The notes beneath the pieces were generated by a model. It was not told the origin of the DNA and did not search any database. It saw nothing but the letters and a program-made list of their open reading frames with translations. A program made the position numbers and the translations under genes. Shown here one piece after another: positions 13,403 through 18,006 of a DNA stretch of 18,006 nucleotides. How positions within the stretch are numbered: position 1 is the first letter of the stretch; every line of letters starts with the position of its first letter. Origin of the DNA: Schaalia odontolytica (lineage in GTDB: Bacteria > Actinomycetota > Actinomycetes > Actinomycetales > Actinomycetaceae); contig CATYYP010000004.1 of assembly GCA_958415245.1 (NCBI GenBank), forward strand, positions 1-18,006, given 5' to 3'.

Positions 13403-14574
13403 TCACTCTGGCGACCCGCACCTTTACACCCGAGCCGACGGCCGCTGCGCTGCGCCTCGGGGCGCTCGCCCGCGCGCTCGCCGCAGGCGGAGACAGGGTC
13501 CGGGTCCTCACCTCGCGCCTGGCTCCCTCCGTCGCCCGCGACGCCCGTCAATCCGCCGGAAGTGACGTCGATCCGGGGGAGGGCGCCGGCCTCGTTGAGG
13601 TGCGCCGCGCCCCCGTCCTGCGCGACCGAACGGGAGCGGTGCGTGGATACGTCTCCTATATGTCTTTCGACCTTCCCCTCCTCGCCCGGCTGCTCGCCGG
13701 TCCGCGCCCCGACGTGGTCGTCTCCGAGCCCCCGCCGACGACCGGCGCCGCCGTCCGCATTGCGTGTGCGGCGCGCCGCGTCCCCTACGTCTACTACTGC
13801 GCCGACATTGTCTCGGACGCCGCCGCGCTCGCGGGCGTGCCGAGCATCGTCGTGCGCACGGTCGCGGGACTGGAGTCTTTTGCGCTGCGCGGTGCCCGCC
13901 GCGTCATCGCTGTCTCAGATGGCGTCGCGCGTCGTGCGCGCGATCTGGGTGCGCGCGATGTCGCGGTCGTTCCCAACGGCGTGCGCGTGCCCGACGCCGT
14001 GGTCACCGGCACCCCGGAAGGATTCCCCACCTGCGACGGCCCGGTCTTCGTCTACGCGGGTACGGTCGCCCAGTGGCTGGCCCCCGAGGTATTCGTCGAC
14101 GCATTCGAGCGCGTACGAGCGCGGCTCGGGGATGCGCGCCTCGTGTTCGTGGGGCAGGGGAGCGGATGGGATGCCCTCGCCGAGCGCTCGCGAGGCGTGG
14201 CCGGCGTCGACATGATCCCCGCCGTCAGTGCCGAGGAGGCGGACCGGTGGATGGCGCGAGCCACCGCGACGCTCGCCTCGCTGCGACCGGGCGGATACGA
14301 CTACGCCTACCCGACGAAGATCCTCGCCTCCCTCGCGCAGGGCACTCCCGTTATTTACGCGGGGCCTGGTCAGGCCGCCAGCGATGTCGCGGAGGGCGGG
14401 CTCGGGGCGGCGTGTGGCCTCGACGCCGATCAGGTCGCCGAGGCCATGGTTGGTCTCGCGTCGGGGACTGTCGCCTGGGTGGGTGCTGAGGGTGCGCGCG
14501 CCTGGGTGAGCATGCGTCGGTCGGTCGGGGCCTCGTCGCGCGCTGCGGCCGCGGTGGTGCGTTCAGCCCTCTGA
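13396..14574 (+). CDS. GT4-type glycosyltransferase (WbuB-like)
   Basis: A 392-residue GT-B glycosyltransferase. Residues 12-20 (PEPTAAALR), the DVVVSEPPPTTGAAV stretch (106-120) and YVYYCADIVSDAA (131-143) match the style of WbuB-like enzymes that use amino-sugar donors. The donor domain has VFVYAGTVAQWLAPEVFV and YAYPTKILASLAQGTPVIY (303-321). An in-frame extension back to 13207 would run antisense-like through the dehydrogenase coding region, with arginine-rich nonsense composition, so ATG 13396 is the start. It overlaps the dehydrogenase stop by 7 bp. Pairing with the UDP-HexNAc dehydrogenase suggests it may transfer the acidic amino sugar, but this is inference. No terminator hairpin is obvious after its stop. 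Confidence 0.87.
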   Translation: MLVTLATRTFTPEPTAAALRLGALARALAAGGDRVRVLTSRLAPSVARDARQSAGSDVDPGEGAGLVEVRRAPVLRDRTGAVRGYVSYMSFDLPLLARLLAGPRPDVVVSEPPPTTGAAVRIACAARRVPYVYYCADIVSDAAALAGVPSIVVRTVAGLESFALRGARRVIAVSDGVARRARDLGARDVAVVPNGVRVPDAVVTGTPEGFPTCDGPVFVYAGTVAQWLAPEVFVDAFERVRARLGDARLVFVGQGSGWDALAERSRGVAGVDMIPAVSAEEADRWMARATATLASLRPGGYDYAYPTKILASLAQGTPVIYAGPGQAASDVAEGGLGAACGLDADQVAEAMVGLASGTVAWVGAEGARAWVSMRRSVGASSRAAAAVVRSAL

Positions 14575-14617
14575 TCTCCCGAGAACGCGGGGTCCACTGG
14601 CGATACCCGGCCTCGTC

Positions 14618-14627
14618 TCACATGTGA
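14618..14627. promoter_or_regulatory. 10-bp palindrome TCACATGTGA upstream of the amidase promoter
   Basis: A perfect palindrome, TCACATGTGA, sits about 51 bp before the -35 box of the amidase promoter, in the AT-rich gap 14575-14740. TGTGA/TCACA are CRP-type half sites, but here they abut with no 6-bp spacer, so a CRP/GlxR site is not supported. It may bind another dimeric regulator. Confidence 0.3.
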
Positions 14628-14661
14628 AAAGCTATGATTTCAGTTCGTATCGATTCGTGCG

Positions 14662-14689
14662 TGTAACTATTCTCATGTTTACAGTTACA
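14662..14689. promoter_or_regulatory. Inverted repeat TGTAAC-N16-GTTACA overlapping the amidase -35
   Basis: TGTAAC (14662-14667) and GTTACA (14684-14689) form an inverted repeat centred just upstream of the -35. The right half adjoins TTTACA, the -35 itself, giving a tandem TTACA pattern. The placement fits an operator. GTTAC-like half sites recall actinobacterial MtrA boxes, which control wall hydrolases, but those are described as direct repeats, so this is only a hint. Confidence 0.35.
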
Positions 14690-14706
14690 ACATAAGCATC
14701 TACAAT
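14678..14706 (+). promoter_or_regulatory. Sigma-A-type promoter TTTACA-N17-TACAAT of the amidase gene
   Basis: TTTACA (14678-14683) and TACAAT (14701-14706) are separated by exactly 17 bp, each one mismatch from consensus. Transcription would start near 14713, giving a leader of about 28 nt with the GAAGGA ribosome site (14730-14735) five bases before the ATG. This is the best complete promoter in the window. Confidence 0.78.
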
Positions 14707-14740
14707 CACGACTGTCACATCAGCAACATGAAGGATTACT

Positions 14741-16801
14741 ATGCGCTCCTCGTGGAGGACCATCGTCGCCGGGCTCACCCTGGCCCTCGGCGCAGCCGCA
14801 GCGGCCCTCGTGCCGCCCGCGCACGCAGCAGGTATCACGATTGCCATCGACCCCGGGCACGGCGGCTCCGACCCCGGCGCGGTCGCCAACGGACTGCGTG
14901 AAAAGGACCTGACCCTCGCGGTCTCCCTGGCCCTGAAGGAAGAACTGGAAAGCTACGACGGTGTGCGCGTCGTCATGACTCGCACGACGGACACCCGTCC
15001 CTCGGAAAACACCAGCGCCGACCTGTCCAGCCGCGTTGAGATGGCCGCAGCCGCGGATGCGGACGCCCTCGTCTCCATCCACTTCAACTCGGGCGCGCCC
15101 ATCGCGAAGGGCGCCGAGGTCTGGTACCCGAATTCCTCCTCGTACAACTACGGCACCCACACGCAGGGGCGCACCCTGTCCACCGCTATCCAAAAGCAGC
15201 TCACCGGCCTTGGTCTGGCTGACCGCGGCATCAAGACGCGCGACAACCCCTACTACGACTACCCGGATGGCTCGACCGGCGACTACTACGCCATCATCCG
15301 CCAGTCGCGCGAAGAGAACATGACCGGCGTCATCGTCGAGCATGCCTTCGTGACCTCCGCATCCGACGCAGCCCTCCTGCGCAACGAGAGCTTCGTGCGC
15401 TCCATCGGTGTCGCCGACGCGACCGGCATCGCCCAGGCCTACGGGCTGAGCAAGGGCACCTGGCGCGCCACGGGCGACTCCTGGAGCTTCATCTCCAACG
15501 GCGCGGCCAAGACCGGCTGGTTCTCCGCCGGTGGCCGCTGGTACTGGGCTGGCTCCAACAAGCAGACGATCCGCGGATGGTCCACCATCAACGGACGCCG
15601 CTACTTCTTCGACGACTCCACCGCCATGGTGACGGGCTGGAAGAAGGAAGACGGCAAGTGGTACTACCTGCGTCCTGATGGCGACATGGCCACCGGCTGG
15701 GTGAAGGACGCCGGCTCCTGGTACTACATGAACGCCGACGGCGTCATGGTTACCGGCTGGCTCAAGGATGGCAACAACTGGTACTGGCTGCGCGCCAATG
15801 GTGCGGCCGCGATTGGCTGGACCAACGTTGATGGCGCCTGGTACCTCTTTGATGACGACGCGCGCATGCTCACCGGCTGGCAGCTGACTGAGGATGACAA
15901 CCGCTGGTACTACATGCGTTCAAGCGGCCAGATGGTCACCGGCTGGCTCCTCGACGCCGGCAAGTGGTACTACCTGGATGGTGAGGGCGCCATGATGACC
16001 GGCTGGACCAAGGTGGGCGACACCTGGTACCACCTGAACTCCTCCGGCGCGATGAGCACCGGCTGGCTCCTGGACGGCGCCTGGTACTGGCTGGACCCGA
16101 ACTCGGGAGCCATGGCGACGGGCACGGTTACCGTTGAGGGTCGCGCATCGAACTTCGCTTCCTCCGGCGCGTGGCTCGGCTACGCGGACGGCAGCGAGGC
16201 TCCGGCGGCCTCCCGCAGCGCCTCGCGCAGCGCCTCCGTCACGAACGCCTCCGGTCAGCGCCTCATCATGAGTGCACCCACAGCCTCGCGCTCGGAGATT
16301 ATCGACGCGATGGAAGACGCCTGGGATCAGGCCGGCTACAGCTACCCGAGCGCGCTGGCCGCTGGCGGTGCGCCGACGATCCGCGACTTCGCGTCCATCG
16401 TCTACGACGAGGCCGTGGCCGAGGGTGTGTCCCCCGAGCTGGTCTTCGTCCAGGCGATGAAGGAGACGGGCTGGCTGCGATTCGGCGGCGACGTGACCGT
16501 CAGCCAGTACAACTTCTCCGGCATTGGCGCGGTCGGCGGCGGCGCGAAGGGCGCCTCCTTCCCGGACGTTCGCACGGGCATCCGCGCCCAGGTCCAGCAC
16601 CTGCGCGCCTACGCGGACTCCTCGGTGACCACGGCGTCGCTCGCGAACGCGGTCGTCGACCCGCGCTTTACCTACGTGCGTAAGGGTGCGGCCCCCGTGG
16701 TCGAGTACCTGGGCATTCAGGAGAATCCCAACCGCACCGGCTGGGCCGCTGCCAAGAACTATGGCTACGACCTGGTGTCCATGATGAAGGCGTACTTCTG
16801 A
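14741..16801 (+). CDS. Secreted bifunctional peptidoglycan hydrolase: Amidase_3, choline-binding-type repeats, glucosaminidase
   Basis: The 686-residue protein starts with a signal peptide (about 1-29, ending PPAHA-A). An N-acetylmuramoyl-L-alanine amidase_3 domain (about 32-235) follows. Its zinc ligands are visible as His40 (DPGHGG), Glu54 (LREKDL) and His114 (SIHFNS), with catalytic Glu200 (VEHAF). Residues about 240-484 hold roughly 12 modules of about 20 residues with WYY and TGW signatures, as in choline-binding (CW_binding_1) repeats. After a Ser/Arg-rich linker (489-505) comes a glucosaminidase-like domain (about 515-680) with the probable catalytic Glu575 in AMKETGW and a SQYNFSGIGA loop. 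It would cut both the stem peptide bond and the glycan strand outside the cell. It has its own strong promoter and terminator. The ligand of the repeats is unknown here, since no choline-modification gene is in the window. Confidence 0.92.
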   Translation: MRSSWRTIVAGLTLALGAAAAALVPPAHAAGITIAIDPGHGGSDPGAVANGLREKDLTLAVSLALKEELESYDGVRVVMTRTTDTRPSENTSADLSSRVEMAAAADADALVSIHFNSGAPIAKGAEVWYPNSSSYNYGTHTQGRTLSTAIQKQLTGLGLADRGIKTRDNPYYDYPDGSTGDYYAIIRQSREENMTGVIVEHAFVTSASDAALLRNESFVRSIGVADATGIAQAYGLSKGTWRATGDSWSFISNGAAKTGWFSAGGRWYWAGSNKQTIRGWSTINGRRYFFDDSTAMVTGWKKEDGKWYYLRPDGDMATGWVKDAGSWYYMNADGVMVTGWLKDGNNWYWLRANGAAAIGWTNVDGAWYLFDDDARMLTGWQLTEDDNRWYYMRSSGQMVTGWLLDAGKWYYLDGEGAMMTGWTKVGDTWYHLNSSGAMSTGWLLDGAWYWLDPNSGAMATGTVTVEGRASNFASSGAWLGYADGSEAPAASRSASRSASVTNASGQRLIMSAPTASRSEIIDAMEDAWDQAGYSYPSALAAGGAPTIRDFASIVYDEAVAEGVSPELVFVQAMKETGWLRFGGDVTVSQYNFSGIGAVGGGAKGASFPDVRTGIRAQVQHLRAYADSSVTTASLANAVVDPRFTYVRKGAAPVVEYLGIQENPNRTGWAAAKNYGYDLVSMMKAYF
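15458..16192 (+). repeat. In-frame tandem 60-bp-type modules encoding wall-binding repeats
   Basis: About 12 consecutive modules lie inside the hydrolase, mostly 20 codons; one at residues 381-402 has 22. Ten end in GW (eight as TGW, one as RGW, one as IGW), one ends TGT and the last is degenerate. Codons for WYY and TGW recur (for example accggctgg), but the modules have diverged at DNA level, so this is an old expansion rather than a recent slippage array. Confidence 0.85.
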
Positions 16802-16814
16802 GCGTTCTTCTGTG

Positions 16815-16870
16815 ACGAGGCCGGGGCTGGCTGCGCGATTCAGCGCGGCTGGCCCCGGCCTCGTTTATCT
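16815..16870 (+). terminator. Long hairpin terminator after the hydrolase gene
   Basis: ACGAGGCCGGGGC (16815-16827) pairs perfectly with GCCCCGGCCTCGT (16852-16864). The intervening bases can add a second stem (GCTGCGC with GCGCGGC, one wobble) around GATTCA. A short T-rich tail (tttatct) follows. It starts 14 bp after the hydrolase stop, so it isolates this gene from the next one. Confidence 0.87.
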
Positions 16871-16918
16871 GCGGCGCGCACATATGTTGCCCTCCGGTGC
16901 GGCATCTGCGTGACCGAC

Positions 16919-16924
16919 TACAAT
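16919..16924 (+). promoter_or_regulatory. Candidate -10 (TACAAT) for the last gene
   Basis: The 218-bp gap 16802-17019 holds the terminator, then TACAAT at 16919-16924 without a recognisable -35 at 16-18 bp. Transcription from about 16931 would give a leader of roughly 89 nt containing a GC-rich fold (CTCGGGC with GCCTGAG near 16951-16973) before the ribosome site. Nothing else is visible in the gap. Confidence 0.42.
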
Positions 16925-17004
16925 CTCAAAGAGCGGTGTGTCCCCAGGGCCTCGGGCCGCGGGCCGCCTGAGCTGCGGACAACTACGTGTCAACGACTGT
17001 GAAT

Positions 17005-17010
17005 GGAGGT
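17005..17010 (+). promoter_or_regulatory. Strong ribosome binding site GGAGGT for the last gene
   Basis: GGAGGT lies 9 nt before ATG 17020. It supports that start over the in-frame GTG at 16999, which would place the ribosome site inside the coding sequence. Confidence 0.75.
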
Positions 17011-17019
17011 GCCCGGGCG

Positions 17020-18006
17020 ATGAGCTCCTACAGCGAGACGTACGCGTCTGATCCTCAGCTTTGGGACGTGGACGCGAGCTTCCTGCTCAAGTGCCAGTAC
17101 GCAGACGGGACGCAGGCAGTCATTCTGTCTGGCTGGCATCGCCGGGCCATGGAGTTCGAGAATCCGATCGTTCTGCCCCCGCTGGACGATGGCGAGAGCT
17201 ATCGGTACTGCCCCATCGGCGCGCAAACCCATCGCGAGGATCCGTGGAGCGGCATCGACAGGTACGAGCTCGAGGTGTCGCTCGATGGTGCTCACGACGG
17301 CGAGATCTCCTTGCTCCTTGAAAAGCTCATGGCACCGACCGTCGCTCACGCGCTGATGGCTTCCATGCCGGAGATGATCCAGCGGGTGTCTGCGAACAAA
17401 ACGAACGTGCCTCTGCAGATCGACGCCGACACGAGGATCAGGTACGTCGATCTGCTGACCCAGAACCTGCCGGCCCGATCCGGCGATACCTCCGAGCCGC
17501 TTCGTGCCCTCCATCGCTGGTGCCGGATTTTCGACATGGGAAACGGCACCGTCTCGATCTACCAGCCGGTCTCGTCAGACCAGCTCGACAACCTTCGCTG
17601 GCCGCACAACGGCATCTGGCTGAACCGCGGGCAGGCATACTTCACCGAGCCGTCGGACGTGGGCAACATCGTTGAGGCGTTCTTGATCCCCATCAAGTAC
17701 GAGCAATACAACCTTGAAAACTGGCGGATCGAGTTCGAATTCTGGGAGAACGAACCCTTCCAGATCATGATCAGCGACGACTCGGAAGAAGCCGCGCAGC
17801 GCCTCGGGCGGGCGCAGCGAGAAATCGGCGTGCTCTCGCAGTTTGTGACCACGGCCTTCCTCGTGTCCAGGAACCTCGAACGCCGTTCCAAGGTCAACGA
17901 ACTCGTGACCGGGAACGAGGCCCTGCAGAGCCTCGCGACGCGCAAGGTCGCCGAACTCAAGGCGACGATCGAAGAATACCGACGGCTGCTCGAGCGGGCG
18001 TCCGGC
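17020..18006 (+). CDS. Unrecognised protein, 3' end beyond the window
   Basis: An open frame of 329 codons runs from ATG 17020 through the last base with no stop, so the protein is longer than what is seen. I do not recognise the family. The visible part is soluble-looking: no signal peptide and no membrane helix. It is aromatic-rich and acidic in residues 1-100 (many Trp, Tyr and Asp, four Cys at 25, 64, 168 and none clustered enough for a zinc site; Cys count seen is three). A mixed alpha/beta middle (130-250) includes NLENWRIEFEFWENEPFQIMI. From about 255 it becomes strongly helical and charged (Glu, Arg, Lys, Leu), likely the start of a coiled coil. It follows a terminator and has a strong ribosome site, so it is a separate unit from the wall locus. 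Codon use is less uniformly GC-ending than its neighbours, which could indicate acquisition. Confidence 0.75.
   Translation, partial: MSSYSETYASDPQLWDVDASFLLKCQYADGTQAVILSGWHRRAMEFENPIVLPPLDDGESYRYCPIGAQTHREDPWSGIDRYELEVSLDGAHDGEISLLLEKLMAPTVAHALMASMPEMIQRVSANKTNVPLQIDADTRIRYVDLLTQNLPARSGDTSEPLRALHRWCRIFDMGNGTVSIYQPVSSDQLDNLRWPHNGIWLNRGQAYFTEPSDVGNIVEAFLIPIKYEQYNLENWRIEFEFWENEPFQIMISDDSEEAAQRLGRAQREIGVLSQFVTTAFLVSRNLERRSKVNELVTGNEALQSLATRKVAELKATIEEYRRLLERASG

Noticed and set aside
14618..14627. TCACATGTGA as a CRP/GlxR operator
   Set aside because: CRP-type sites need TGTGA-N6-TCACA; here the half sites are reversed and have no spacer.
14728..14901. 57-codon frame starting at ATG 14728, before and overlapping the hydrolase start
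   Set aside because: It has no ribosome site of its own, and the AAGGA after its ATG serves the hydrolase ATG at 14741; the peptide is Arg-rich shadow sequence.
15458..16192. Regular 60-bp periodicity as a possible CRISPR or satellite array
   Set aside because: The period is in frame, diverged at DNA level, and encodes WYY/TGW wall-binding modules.
16936..16971. 11-codon GTG frame (MCPQGLGPRAA) in the leader of the last gene
   Set aside because: It is 11 nt after the TACAAT rather than 6-7, has no ribosome site, and its stop lies about 50 nt before the real start.

Overview
This is a GC-rich chromosomal window with dense actinobacterial coding: GTG starts, ATGA/GTGA overlaps and several start codons about 6 nt after a TANNNT hexamer, which suggests leaderless transcripts. 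Gene content (purE beside LytR-CpsA-Psr genes, a cell-wall glycan locus, a hydrolase with choline-binding-type repeats) fits Actinomycetaceae. I would guess Schaalia/Actinomyces, but that is inference without a database search.

Layout: (1) 5-1618 (+): purE, then galE, closed by a strong hairpin terminator at 1644-1685. (2) 5557-1719 (-): a tightly overlapping operon GT2 glycosyltransferase > DUF2304-like membrane protein > LCP ligase > LCP ligase. (3) 5653-8400 (+): N-acetyltransferase, PLP aminotransferase and Gfo/Idh dehydrogenase, a nucleotide-sugar modification cassette resembling WbpD/WbpE/WbpB. (4) 8410-12024: GT4 glycosyltransferase (-), Wzx-like flippase (+), second GT4 glycosyltransferase (-), with strand switches at each gene. 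(5) 12098-14574 (+): UDP-sugar 6-dehydrogenase (WbpA/WecC type) and a coupled third GT4 glycosyltransferase. (6) 14741-16801 (+): secreted three-part peptidoglycan hydrolase (amidase, about 12 choline-binding-type repeats, glucosaminidase). (7) 17020 to the window end (+): an unrecognised protein, open at the edge.

Together, regions 2-5 read as a locus for a wall-attached acidic glycopolymer. The dehydrogenase would make a UDP-HexNAc uronic acid. The Gfo/Idh, aminotransferase and acetyltransferase would turn it into a 2,3-diacetamido-2,3-dideoxy uronic acid. The glycosyltransferases would assemble the repeat, the flippase would export it, and the LCP proteins would transfer it to peptidoglycan. 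No initiating phosphoglycosyltransferase, Wzy-type polymerase or WbpI-type 2-epimerase lies in the window. The amidase next door remodels the same wall.

No rRNA, tRNA, CRISPR array, insertion sequence or integrase was seen. No gene-free stretch exceeds 300 bases; the longest are 16802-17019 and 14575-14740, both covered below. The least explained items are the last gene, a tiny leaderless ORF overlapping a glycosyltransferase start (9554-9510), and a perfect hairpin abutting another glycosyltransferase start (13377-13395).
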